Assembly: GCF_013404075.1 (NCBI RefSeq)
Contig: NZ_JACBJQ010000034.1
Coordinates: 1-60,525, forward strand
DNA: 60,525 nt
Direction of reading: 5' to 3'
Source of the DNA: Mycolicibacterium vinylchloridicum
Lineage (GTDB): Bacteria > Actinomycetota > Actinomycetes > Mycobacteriales > Mycobacteriaceae
Part shown: piece by piece, positions 41,105-48,614 of the stretch
Position numbering within the stretch: the stretch's first letter is position 1
Layout of the letters: each line of letters begins with the position of its first letter
The notes under the pieces: generated by a model
Told to the model about the DNA's origin: nothing
The model's input: only the letters and a program-made list of their open reading frames with translations
The model's database searches: none
Made by a program: the position numbers and the translations under genes

Positions 41105-41593
41105 GTGGCCAAAAATCCGGACAAGAAGCCCGATCGCAAAGTCGTTGCCACCAATCGCAAGGCGCGGCATAACTATTCGATCCTCGACACCTACGAGGCC
41201 GGCGTCGTGCTGCAGGGCACCGAGGTCAAGAGTCTGCGTGAGGGCCACGCGTCGTTGGCCGACGCGTTCGCGACCGTCGACGACGGCGAGATCTGGCTGC
41301 GCAACCTGCACATCCCCGAGTATCACCACGGCACCTGGACCAATCACGCGCCGCGGCGCAACCGCAAGCTGCTGTTGCACCGCAGCCAGATTGACACGCT
41401 GGTCGGCAAGATCCGTGACGGCAACCTGACCTTGGTGCCGCTGTCGCTGTACTTCAACGACGGCAAGGTGAAGGTCGAGCTGGCGCTGGCGCGCGGTAAG
41501 CAGGCCCACGACAAGCGGCAGGACCTCGCCCGCCGAGATGCCGAGCGCGAGGTGATCCGCGAGCTCGGCCGGCGGGCCAAGGGCAAGCTCTGA
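41105..41593 (+). CDS. smpB: SsrA-binding protein SmpB
   Basis: A 162-aa tmRNA-binding protein for trans-translation. ATNRKARHNYSILDTYEAGVVLQGTEVKSLREG is the N-terminal OB core, and YHHGTWTNHAPRRNRKLLLHR a conserved RNA-binding part. The C-terminal basic tail RRDAEREVIRELGRRAKGKL enters the decoding centre. GTG at 41105 comes 3 bases after the ftsX stop. Its RNA partner ssrA is 4 kb downstream on the same strand. The stop TGA overlaps a probable CTG start of the transporter gene. Confidence 0.97.
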   Translation: MAKNPDKKPDRKVVATNRKARHNYSILDTYEAGVVLQGTEVKSLREGHASLADAFATVDDGEIWLRNLHIPEYHHGTWTNHAPRRNRKLLLHRSQIDTLVGKIRDGNLTLVPLSLYFNDGKVKVELALARGKQAHDKRQDLARRDAEREVIRELGRRAKGKL

Positions 41594-42435
41594 TCGGGGT
41601 CCTGCTCGCGCTGGCATCGGCAATCGGTTACGGCGTCAGCGATTTCGTCGGGGGTATCGCGGCGCGGAGGGTCGCGGCCCTGCGGGTCGTATTGGTGTCC
41701 TACCCGCTGGCGATGGTCATGCTCGGGATCGTGGCGGTCGGGGTCGGTGGCACTGTGTCCGAGCCGGCGGTGGTCTGGGGTCTGCTGTGCGGGGTGAGTC
41801 AGGCGTTCGGTGTCTGGTGGTTCTATGCCGCGCTGGGTGCGGGCCCGATCTCGGTCGTCTCGCCGCTGACCGCGGTCCTCGTCGCCGCTGTGCCGGTCAG
41901 CGTGGGACTGGCGATGGGGGAGCGGCCCGGCGTCATCGCGGGAATCGGAACGGTGTTGGCCTTGATCGCCGTCGTCCTGGTCAGCCGTGAAGCCACCGAT
42001 GAGGATGTGCGCCCGCACCGGTTCACCCTGACGGTGGCGTGGCTGACCGTCGGCTCGGGTCTGGCGTTCGGACTCAATTTCGTGCTGCTGCACCAGGCCC
42101 CGACCGACGCCGGGATGTGGCCGCTGTTCTTCGCGCGCGTGTCGGCGACGGCCATCGTGTTCGTGGTGGCCGCGTTGAGCGGCAACTTCCATGTGCCGGG
42201 CGGGCTTCCGCTGAAGCTGGCGGTGGTGGCGGCGCTGCTGGATACCGGCGCGAACGTCGCGACGCTGCTGGCCCTCCAGGCCTCGATGCTGTCGCTGGCC
42301 AGCGTGCTGATGTCGCTCTACCCGGCGGCGACGGTGCTGCTGGCCATCGTGGTACTACGCGAGCGGGTCACCCGCTGGCAGGTGCTGGGGATGGTGCTGG
42401 CGCTGATTGCGGTCGGGCTGATCGCGGCACGCTAG
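41590..42435 (+). CDS. EamA/DMT family transporter with apparent CTG start
   Basis: A 10-helix EamA transporter. The first canonical start in frame (TTG at 41692) would remove the first helix. The frame is open upstream and reads IGVLLALASAIGYGVSDFVGGIAARRVAALRVVLVSYPLAM, an intact EamA first helix. No ATG, GTG or TTG precedes it, but CTG at 41590-41592 overlaps the smpB TGA (41591-41593), the same geometry as ATGA/GTGA coupling elsewhere in this window. Termination-reinitiation at CTG gives 281 aa, normal for the family. Substrate unknown. Confidence 0.8.
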   Translation: MIGVLLALASAIGYGVSDFVGGIAARRVAALRVVLVSYPLAMVMLGIVAVGVGGTVSEPAVVWGLLCGVSQAFGVWWFYAALGAGPISVVSPLTAVLVAAVPVSVGLAMGERPGVIAGIGTVLALIAVVLVSREATDEDVRPHRFTLTVAWLTVGSGLAFGLNFVLLHQAPTDAGMWPLFFARVSATAIVFVVAALSGNFHVPGGLPLKLAVVAALLDTGANVATLLALQASMLSLASVLMSLYPAATVLLAIVVLRERVTRWQVLGMVLALIAVGLIAAR

Positions 42436-42455
42436 CCCATCGTGCGCGACCGTGC

Positions 42456-42505
42456 GTGTCTGCGCGCGACACCCGGACAGTTGCGAGCATTTCGCGCACG
42501 CTCGC
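42456..42505. repeat. GC-rich double hairpin between convergent genes, REP-like
   Basis: Two inverted repeats: GTGTC-N7-GACAC (42456-42472) and GCGAGC-N11-GCTCGC (42483-42505). The flanks are rich in GTGCGCGA/TCGCGCAC words. It lies in the 94-bp gap between the convergent transporter and sulfotransferase genes. It could be a terminator or a copy of a dispersed mycobacterial intergenic repeat; the latter is suspected from its word content only. Confidence 0.4.
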
Positions 42506-42529
42506 GGCTGACTTGCTCTTCGCGGTTCG

Positions 42530-43711
42530 CTAGCGCAGTGTCTCGCTGGGCACGTTGAAGCGCTCCTGGTAGGCGCGAACCTTCTCGCGGAGCTCTGCGG
42601 CGTCGAGTCCGGTATCGGCCCAGGTGTACCGATTGCCGCCACCGTCGCCGGGATTCTCCGAAAGGTGGTCGCGCATGCGCTGTTCGGCAACCGGCGTCAG
42701 TTCTCGGCCCAGCCGAGCGTAGATCGTCCTGATCGTGGCGAACGGGTCGCTCATGAAATCGGCGAACTGCACGTCGATGATCCGGTCCTGTGCGATCACG
42801 CCGTCGTCGATCATCTTCATGGTGCGTTCGAGCCCCAACAGCGTGTCGGAACTGCACAGCTCGGCGGCACGCTGGACCGATGCGCTGTCGCTGGCGAGCT
42901 TCTGAAGGTGCGCGATCAGGGCGCTGATCGAGGAGATGACCACCAGCGGATCACGGTGTGTCTGAACCAGAATCGCATCGGGATATTCGGCGAGCAGCTT
43001 GTCCAGCTGCCAGGTGTGGGCCGGGCTCTTGAGCAGCCACTGGCCGGGAACACCAGATTGCAGGTGCTGCAGGTAGGTGCGGTGATAGCGGTAGGCGGCG
43101 CTGTGGTCGGCCTCGTAGTTGAGCCAGTGGGCGTAGTTGGGCAACCGGTACTGCGTGTTGAAGATCATGCTGCAGAACGTGCCTGCCGTGATCCGGACGC
43201 ATTCCTGGCCGCCGCGCGCGCTCATCGGATGGAACTTCATGAATCCGGGCATCAGCTGTTCGGTCATCTCCAGCTGCGCCTGGGTTTCGGCGATCCGCGG
43301 GTCGGTCTCGTAGGTCTCGGGCTGGGGGACCGGGAAAGGGTTGTCGACCTCCCAGGTGAGCGGCGCCCGCAGGTCGGGATCCTGGGTGAGCAAGTCGTAG
43401 AGGATCGTTGTGCCGGTGCGTGGTTGGCCGAGGATGAAGATCGGCTGCTCGATCCGCTCGTCGGCGATCTCGGGATGTTGCTTGCGCCAGTTGGTGATCT
43501 GCAGTCGGTTGCGCAGCGGCACGAGGATGTCGGCCGCGGCGATCTCCACACCCAGCGGGGACAGGTCGGCCTCGGCGACGAAGTCGTCCACCAACCGGGC
43601 CAGGTTCTCCCGCCAACCGTCGTCGACGCCGAAGTCGTCACTGCCGGCCAGCTCACAGGCCTGCTCGATCATCTTGTCCGGATCAAGCCGGGCCTCGACC
43701 GCACTGGTCAT
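42530..43711 (-). CDS. Sulfotransferase family protein
   Basis: A 393-aa PAPS-dependent sulfotransferase-like protein. PIFILGQPRTGTTILYDLLTQDPDLRAP (about residue 95) is the phosphosulfate-binding loop typical of the Sulfotransfer_3 group. WLLKSPAHTWQLDKLLAEYPDAILVQTHRDP is the second PAPS/3'-phosphate motif with the conserved Ser/Arg. Mycobacteria carry many of these, and most are of unknown substrate. The ATG at 43711 overlaps the stop of the DUF1214 gene (ATGA). It belongs to the TetR - DUF1214 - sulfotransferase operon. Confidence 0.9.
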   Translation of the reverse strand: MTSAVEARLDPDKMIEQACELAGSDDFGVDDGWRENLARLVDDFVAEADLSPLGVEIAAADILVPLRNRLQITNWRKQHPEIADERIEQPIFILGQPRTGTTILYDLLTQDPDLRAPLTWEVDNPFPVPQPETYETDPRIAETQAQLEMTEQLMPGFMKFHPMSARGGQECVRITAGTFCSMIFNTQYRLPNYAHWLNYEADHSAAYRYHRTYLQHLQSGVPGQWLLKSPAHTWQLDKLLAEYPDAILVQTHRDPLVVISSISALIAHLQKLASDSASVQRAAELCSSDTLLGLERTMKMIDDGVIAQDRIIDVQFADFMSDPFATIRTIYARLGRELTPVAEQRMRDHLSENPGDGGGNRYTWADTGLDAAELREKVRAYQERFNVPSETLR

Positions 43712-44790
43712 CGCTGTATCTCCTTCTCCAGCAGGCGAACTGTCACGTCGGGGGCATTCGGGTTGTCCAGCCATCGCACGATCACGAATCCGCGTCCGCG
43801 TCCGCCGGTGTCCAGCCAGTGGCCGTCGCCGATGTCCTCGGCGCCGATCGTCAATCGGACGAAGCCGTCCGGGTCGGCGCTGACGCCCTTGTTGGTCACC
43901 GAGCTGTTGCGCACCAGAGGTTCGAGGCATTCGTGCCAGATGCTCTCCAAAGTGACTGACCAATAACGGGTTTCGGGAGGCTGGAAGATCAGTTGCAGGC
44001 TCTGGTTCGGCTCGAGGTCGAACATGCCGAGCATGTAGAGGTTGTCCGGGGTGGTGTTCTCGCCGCCCAGATTCTCCGCGCCCGACGTGATCAGGATGTT
44101 GGGGGTGTCCAACAGGTCTGGCCGCACGGTGCGATGCAGGGTGGTGAGTTTGACGATGGTCCAGCCCATCGCGGTGAGCTGGCCGGCCAGCACCTCGTCG
44201 CTCAGCGGGGCCGGCGGCGGCGCCTCGCCGAGAAGTGAGATATCCAGCTGGACCGGGATTTCGGTGGTCGGATCGGCGATGTAGTCGCGGACCACGATCG
44301 AGGTGGCGTCCTCCGGGATCTCGATGAACTGGGCGCCGGCCAGGTCACTGTCGGCCGGGCGGGTGGCGGCGAAGACGACCTCGAACCGGCCGCCCTCGTC
44401 GAGATGCAGATCGCGGTCGGAGAGGTAATTGCTCATCCGGCGCGGGTTCATCCCGGTGCCGGCCAGCACCTGCAAGCCCAGATAGGTGGAGGTGCCACGG
44501 GTACCGGTGACGCGGTAGGCGCGGTCACCGCTGATCATCGCCAGCGGGTAGGCGCCGTGCGGATTGGGTCCGCCGACGAAGCGGAATGGGGTGCACATGT
44601 CGACGAAGCGCGGATAGTCGGGGTCGACGTCGACGGACAGTTCGGTGCACAGGGCGCTCACCCGGTTGAGGACGCGCAGCCCCTCGAGCAGTTCGCGTTC
44701 GTCGCGGGCGTCCTCGGTGATCTGGCCGGTCAGGTCGTCGAGGACCTTGCGGACGAATCCCCATGCCTCCAGGGACTTTTCGCCACTCAT
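43708..44790 (-). CDS. DUF1214 domain protein
   Basis: A 360-aa protein. Its C-terminal half carries the DUF1214 hallmarks: YMLGMFDLEPNQSLQLIFQPPETRYWSVTLESIWHECLEP, then a VRLTIGAEDIGDGHWLDTGGRGRGFVIVRWL close. No signal peptide is seen. The family is often found next to sulfotransferase and steroid/lipid genes in mycobacteria, but has no assigned chemistry. It follows tetR by 7 bp and overlaps the sulfotransferase by 4 bp, so it sits in the middle of a three-gene operon. Confidence 0.87.
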   Translation of the reverse strand: MSGEKSLEAWGFVRKVLDDLTGQITEDARDERELLEGLRVLNRVSALCTELSVDVDPDYPRFVDMCTPFRFVGGPNPHGAYPLAMISGDRAYRVTGTRGTSTYLGLQVLAGTGMNPRRMSNYLSDRDLHLDEGGRFEVVFAATRPADSDLAGAQFIEIPEDATSIVVRDYIADPTTEIPVQLDISLLGEAPPPAPLSDEVLAGQLTAMGWTIVKLTTLHRTVRPDLLDTPNILITSGAENLGGENTTPDNLYMLGMFDLEPNQSLQLIFQPPETRYWSVTLESIWHECLEPLVRNSSVTNKGVSADPDGFVRLTIGAEDIGDGHWLDTGGRGRGFVIVRWLDNPNAPDVTVRLLEKEIQR

Positions 44791-44797
44791 GTGCTCC

Positions 44798-45388
44798 TCA
44801 TTCCTTGTCTGGGCACGGGGCCATCGAGTTGACCGCGCGGGAGATCCGATCCGACAGCGATCCGCCGTCGCGTAACCAGTCGTCGATGGAGATCCGGACC
44901 GATGCCATCGCCAAGGCGCCGATCAGTCGCGGGCGGGGGTCGTCGACGGTCAGATCGGGCAGCCGGGGGGCGATCGCCTCGGCAATGGCCGTCTCGAAGT
45001 TCAAGTAGCACAACAGCGTCCAGGCGCGCAGGCTCAGCGAGTCGCGGGTCTGGCGTTCGATCTCGGCGATGTTGTCTTCGACGAGCGCGAACCCCGGGGT
45101 GAGTTCTGCGAAAGCGGCGGTGAGCGCCTCGTTGACCGAGAGTTCGGCGGGCTGGCGGAGCAGGGCATCGGTGATCGCGGCAATCCAGGTCGAGGTGAAC
45201 CCCTCGGCGACGGCGTACTCCTTGGACTCGAAGTACCGGAAGAACGTCGCGCGGGCGACATCGGCTGCTTCGGCGATCTGGTCGGCAGTGGTGGCGCTCA
45301 GCCCGTTCTGCATGACCAGGTGGGAGGCCGCGGCGGCGATGCGTTCCCGGGTTCGCTGCCGCTTCCGGACCCGCAGTCTTTCAGACAC
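44798..45388 (-). CDS. TetR family regulator of the sulfotransferase operon
   Basis: A 196-aa TetR protein: RTRERIAAAASHLVMQNGLSATTADQIAEAADVARATFFRYFESKEYAVAEGF is the DNA-binding domain. It starts at GTG 45388. Two AGAC-N3-GTCTCA repeats (45383-45395 and 45400-45412) lie at and just before the start codon, so it probably represses its own operon (DUF1214, sulfotransferase). Ligand unknown. Confidence 0.92.
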   Translation of the reverse strand: MSERLRVRKRQRTRERIAAAASHLVMQNGLSATTADQIAEAADVARATFFRYFESKEYAVAEGFTSTWIAAITDALLRQPAELSVNEALTAAFAELTPGFALVEDNIAEIERQTRDSLSLRAWTLLCYLNFETAIAEAIAPRLPDLTVDDPRPRLIGALAMASVRISIDDWLRDGGSLSDRISRAVNSMAPCPDKE

Positions 45389-45410
45389 CGTCTCACTGTA
45401 GACAGAGTCT
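45383..45410. promoter_or_regulatory. Tandem AGAC-N3-GTCT sites at the tetR start
   Basis: AGAC-ACC-GTCT at 45383-45393 and AGAC-AGA-GTCT at 45400-45410, both followed by CA, 17 bp apart. Each is a palindrome with 4-bp arms. The first overlaps the GTG start codon of tetR, so a bound repressor would cover the start of its own gene. Candidate autoregulatory operator. Confidence 0.6.
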
Positions 45411-45572
45411 CATTTTCTGGTGTGCCTTTTCGCCCAAACCGACACATCGCAGAAGAAGTCCCAGGAGGCGTCCTGCGGAACGTCGACCTCGACGCACGGA
45501 TTAATCCACTTCAGTCCGGGGTTATAACTCGCGTACCATTGGATGTCCGGTCGAACCTCGGCCGGGGTGCGA

Positions 45573-45938
45573 GGGGCTGAACGGTTTCGACTTCGCGCAT
45601 CGAATCAAGGGAAGCGTGCCGGTGCAGGCAAAGACCACCGTAAGCGTCGTTGCAACCAATTAAGCGCCGATTCCAATCAGCGCGATTACGCTCTCGCTGC
45701 CTAAGCGAAGCTAATCCGTCAGACCGGGAGAGCCCTCGACCCGGACCCTGGCGTCATCTAGAGGGACCCACCCACGGGTTCGGTCGCGGAACCTGTGGGG
45801 ACATCAAACAGCGACTGGGATCGTCATCCCGGCGAGTCCGCGAGACCGGGAGATCCAAGTAGAGGCATAGCGGACTGCGCACGGAGAAGCCTTGAGGGAA
45901 TGCCGTAGGACCCGGGTTCAATTCCCGGCAGCTCCACC
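45573..45938 (+). ncRNA. ssrA: Transfer-messenger RNA (tmRNA)
   Basis: The gene begins GGGGCTGAACGGTTTCGAC, the conserved tmRNA 5' end, and closes with GGACCCGGGTTCAATTCCCGGCAGCTCCACC, the T-arm and acceptor strand that pairs with GGGGCT. The reading frame starts with GCC at 45666 and encodes the tag ADSNQRDYALAA with a TAA at 45702-45704 (M. tuberculosis: from memory ADSHQRDYALAA). The 3' end is CC then G, so the final A of CCA is not encoded and must be added by the CCA enzyme. Works with SmpB (41.1 kb) to rescue stalled ribosomes. A strong hairpin follows. The exact promoter in the 184 bp upstream is uncertain; TACCAT at 45534-45539 is a possible -10. Confidence 0.97.
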
Positions 45939-45944
45939 GAACCG

Positions 45945-45978
45945 AAGAAGGGCCAGGACGAAAGTCCTGGCCCTTCTT
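45945..45978. terminator. Terminator hairpin after ssrA
   Basis: A perfect 15-bp stem (45945-45959 with 45964-45978) with GAAA loop, 6 bases after the tmRNA end. AAGAAGGG at its base means TTCTTG follows on the plus strand and CTTCTT-type tails on the minus strand, so it can also serve the convergent small gene (stop at 46013). Confidence 0.88.
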
Positions 45979-46012
45979 GTGTCGGCACCTGGGTCAACGA
46001 ATGCGCCGACAG

Positions 46013-46267
46013 TCATCCGTACTTCACGAACAGGGCCATCGCGTCGTCGATCTTCTGGCGGACGAACTCGTTGTCGTGCCCGCGCATGGCCAGGCCGGCG
46101 CTGTAGCCGGTCAGTCGAACGACCAGGTCGACGGGGTTGTCGACCTCCAGGAGTGCGGTACGAAGCCCCACCTCCCAGGGGCCGTCGAGTTTCACGCCGT
46201 CGAAGCGGCGTTTCACTTCGTCGTAGAGGGTGTTCCACGCGCGGTCGCGATCACTCGGGACGGTCAT
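46013..46267 (-). CDS. Small conserved mycobacterial protein, unknown function
   Basis: An 84-aa soluble protein (MTVPSDRDRAWNTLYDEVKRRFDGVKLDGPWEVGLRTALLEVDNPVDLVVRLTGYSAG...). It has no signal, TM or known motif. Composition is like that of real proteins, with good codon use, and a predicted helix-rich structure. It lies between the tmRNA terminator and the cutinase gene, divergent from the latter. The 13-bp gap to a double palindrome at 46281 suggests regulation. I cannot assign a family. Confidence 0.75.
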   Translation of the reverse strand: MTVPSDRDRAWNTLYDEVKRRFDGVKLDGPWEVGLRTALLEVDNPVDLVVRLTGYSAGLAMRGHDNEFVRQKIDDAMALFVKYG

Positions 46268-46280
46268 CGCGCGAGCCTAG

Positions 46281-46310
46281 GTAGTGCACTACGCAACAGT
46301 CATGCGTAGT
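46281..46310. promoter_or_regulatory. Overlapping palindromes before the cutinase gene
   Basis: GTAGTGCACTAC (46281-46292) is a perfect 12-bp palindrome. ACTACGCA-N7-TGCGTAGT (46288-46310) is a second one sharing its right arm. They lie in the divergent gap between the 84-aa gene (start 46267) and the cutinase (start 46385). Candidate operator; no regulator gene is adjacent. Confidence 0.5.
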
Positions 46311-46384
46311 CGACCACTCTAAAATTGACGGAGTGATCCCCGGCACAAAAGTTTGCCGCTGCTGGGTACGGGGTAGAGACGAGA

Positions 46385-47341
46385 ATGCCGTCTCGCTGCA
46401 CACGTGGGTCTCGCGCGGGCACCGCGCGATCTCCCCGACGTTGGCTCGGCGTCGGCGCTTCGGCACTCGTGACCGCCGGCGTCCTGCTCGTCGCCCCCAC
46501 CGCGCCACCGGTCGCCTCAGCCGCCGACTGCCCCGACGTCGAGGTCATCTTCGCGCGCGGCACCGATGAGCCCGCCGGCATGGGCCGGGTCGGTGATGCG
46601 CTCGTCGACTCGCTGCGCAAACAGACCGGCGGCCTGAACATCGACACCTACGCGGTGAACTACAAAGCCAGCAAGTTGCAGCTCCACGGCGGCGACGGCG
46701 CCAAAGACACCATCGCCCACATCAAGTCCACGGTCTCGGCCTGCCCCGACACCAAGATCGTGCTGGGCGGCTACTCGCAGGGCGCAAGCGTGATGGACAT
46801 CGTGGCCGGCGTTCCGGTGGGCGGCATCCCCTGGGGTGATCCGCTGCCGCCGCAGTACGCGACCAACATCGCAGCGGTCGCGACCTTCGGCGACGTCGCC
46901 ACGCGGACCGGTCAGGCGCTGCCGACCACGAGCACCCTGCTCGGGGCCAAGGCGATCGATCTGTGCAACCCGGCCGACCCGATCTGTCACGCCGGTCCGG
47001 GCAACGAATGGGCCGGTCACACGCAGGGCTACGTGCCCGGATACACCGACCAGGCGGCGGCGTTCGTGGCGGCCAAGTTGTTGGCCGGCTACACCCAGCA
47101 CCTGCCCGGTTACGGGCCGCCGCCGGGAACCGGCTCGGCATCGATGGGATATGGCCCCGCGATCATGGGGACCGACCCCGACACCGCGATGCACGGTCCG
47201 TCAAACGGATACACCGCCGAGACGCCGGCGTACGGTCCGCAGGCGCCGGGGCCCGGCCCATCGGCGGTCGGGCCAACTCCGTCGACGGTCACGCCGACGT
47301 CGCCGTCGTCTCAAACCCCGCTGGCCGCCGAGGCCCGCTGA
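46385..47341 (+). CDS. Secreted cutinase-like esterase with Pro-rich tail
   Basis: A 318-aa cutinase (Culp) family serine esterase. A basic N-terminus and hydrophobic stretch LGVGASALVTAGVLLVAPTAPPVASAADCPD form a signal peptide cut near A-S-A. The fold has D-C-P-D-V-E-V-I-F-A-R-G-T-x-E-P, the nucleophile G-G-Y-S-Q-G-A, D-L-C-N-P-A-D-P-I-C with the Asp and a disulfide, and the His in G-H-T-Q-G-Y. A 90-residue Pro/Gly-rich tail (YGPPPGTGSASMGYGPAIM...) follows, unusual in length. Mycobacterial cutinases act on lipids and esters at the cell surface. Confidence 0.94.
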   Translation: MPSRCTRGSRAGTARSPRRWLGVGASALVTAGVLLVAPTAPPVASAADCPDVEVIFARGTDEPAGMGRVGDALVDSLRKQTGGLNIDTYAVNYKASKLQLHGGDGAKDTIAHIKSTVSACPDTKIVLGGYSQGASVMDIVAGVPVGGIPWGDPLPPQYATNIAAVATFGDVATRTGQALPTTSTLLGAKAIDLCNPADPICHAGPGNEWAGHTQGYVPGYTDQAAAFVAAKLLAGYTQHLPGYGPPPGTGSASMGYGPAIMGTDPDTAMHGPSNGYTAETPAYGPQAPGPGPSAVGPTPSTVTPTSPSSQTPLAAEAR

Positions 47342-47351
47342 CCAGGCCGCC

Positions 47352-48512
47352 CTAGCGCGCCGCCTTCTTCGCTTCCTGCTCGGCGGCATGGTCTTCGATC
47401 GCCTTGCCGATGGCATGCGCGGCGCGATCCACGAACTCCGTCCCGCTGCCGGTCACCCAGTCGCGTGAGGCCTCCGGCCCCTCGAGTTGGCCGGTGAAAT
47501 GCGGCATCACGTACTGCGCGAACAATTCGTAGCTGTGCAGCTTTGCCGCCGGCGGTGCCCAGTCGTGATCGAAGAGCAGGAACGCGCCGAAGCCGCCATT
47601 ACTCGCCTCGACCAGTTCGGAGATCTTGGCGACGGCGTCCTCGGGCGTACCGATGACCGCGAAGCCCGATTCGCGGTTGTTGGCGATGATCTCGGCCGCG
47701 GTGTCGCCCTGCACCGGACCCGCGGGCAGGATGTGGCTGAAGTAGCGGGAGAACTCTGCGATGCCGTACTCGACGTCACGCTCGGCCTGCTCGCGGGTGT
47801 CGGCGAGGTGCATCGGCCCGACGAGCCGCCACTTCGAGCGGTCGGCGACGTGCCCGTTCTCCCGCGCCACGTCCTCCCACGTCGCCCAGTGGTGGGCCAG
47901 AAGGTCCATGCCCTGCTTCGCGGTCGCCGCGATCGACAGCATGCCGATGCCGTGCTTGCCGGCGCCGCGCGGCCCGGTAGGCGAAAAGGACGCTGCGACA
48001 GCAACATCGAAGCACGGATCGCTGTAGGGCTTCAGCTGCAGGCGTGCGTCTTGGAGGGTGAACCCGTCGGTGTGCATGGTCACGGTCTCGCCGCGCAGCA
48101 GCCGCATGATCGCGTCGAGACACTGTTCCATGCGCGGGCGCTGCTCGTCGGCGGGGATGCCGAGCATGTGCGCGTCCGATGTCAGCTGTCCCGGGCCGCA
48201 GCCCAGCATCGCCCGGCCGCGGGTGAGGTGATCGAGCAGCACCATGCGGTCGGCCAGCATCAACGGATTGTGGTAGGGCAGTGAGCTCACGCCGGTGCCG
48301 AGCTTGATGTGCTTGGTGCGCTCAGCGGCAACGGCGATCACGACCTCGGGTGAGGCGATGATCTCGAATCCCGCGGAGTGATGCTCGCCGATCCAGGCTT
48401 CCTCGAATCCCAGGCGATCCATCGCCACGATCAGGTCGAGGTCCCGCTCGATCGCCAGCGTGGGGTTCTGCCCCGTCGGGTGGAAGGGGGCCATGAAGCT
48501 ACCGAAGCGCAT
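47352..48512 (-). CDS. Luciferase-like (LLM) flavin-dependent monooxygenase
   Basis: A 386-aa bacterial-luciferase-fold oxidoreductase. MRFGSFMAPFHPTGQNPTLAIERDLDLIVAMDRLGFEEAWIGEHHSAGFEIIASPEVVIA is typical of the FMN-dependent alkanal/alkane monooxygenase subgroup (rather than F420). GTGVSSLPYHNPLMLADRMVLLDHLTRGR follows as expected. ATG at 48512; the very long frame to 49952 runs through the divergent SDR gene and is rejected. It converges with the cutinase gene, 10 bp apart. Substrate unknown. Confidence 0.92.
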   Translation of the reverse strand: MRFGSFMAPFHPTGQNPTLAIERDLDLIVAMDRLGFEEAWIGEHHSAGFEIIASPEVVIAVAAERTKHIKLGTGVSSLPYHNPLMLADRMVLLDHLTRGRAMLGCGPGQLTSDAHMLGIPADEQRPRMEQCLDAIMRLLRGETVTMHTDGFTLQDARLQLKPYSDPCFDVAVAASFSPTGPRGAGKHGIGMLSIAATAKQGMDLLAHHWATWEDVARENGHVADRSKWRLVGPMHLADTREQAERDVEYGIAEFSRYFSHILPAGPVQGDTAAEIIANNRESGFAVIGTPEDAVAKISELVEASNGGFGAFLLFDHDWAPPAAKLHSYELFAQYVMPHFTGQLEGPEASRDWVTGSGTEFVDRAAHAIGKAIEDHAAEQEAKKAAR

Positions 48513-48614
48513 ACGCCCGCACGCTACCGGGTGAGCACCGAATCCAAGCCCCGACGACGCTGCAGGGGCCTTCTCGATGCAGGACTTACGTCGAGTACGC
48601 CCTATTCTTCCGTG

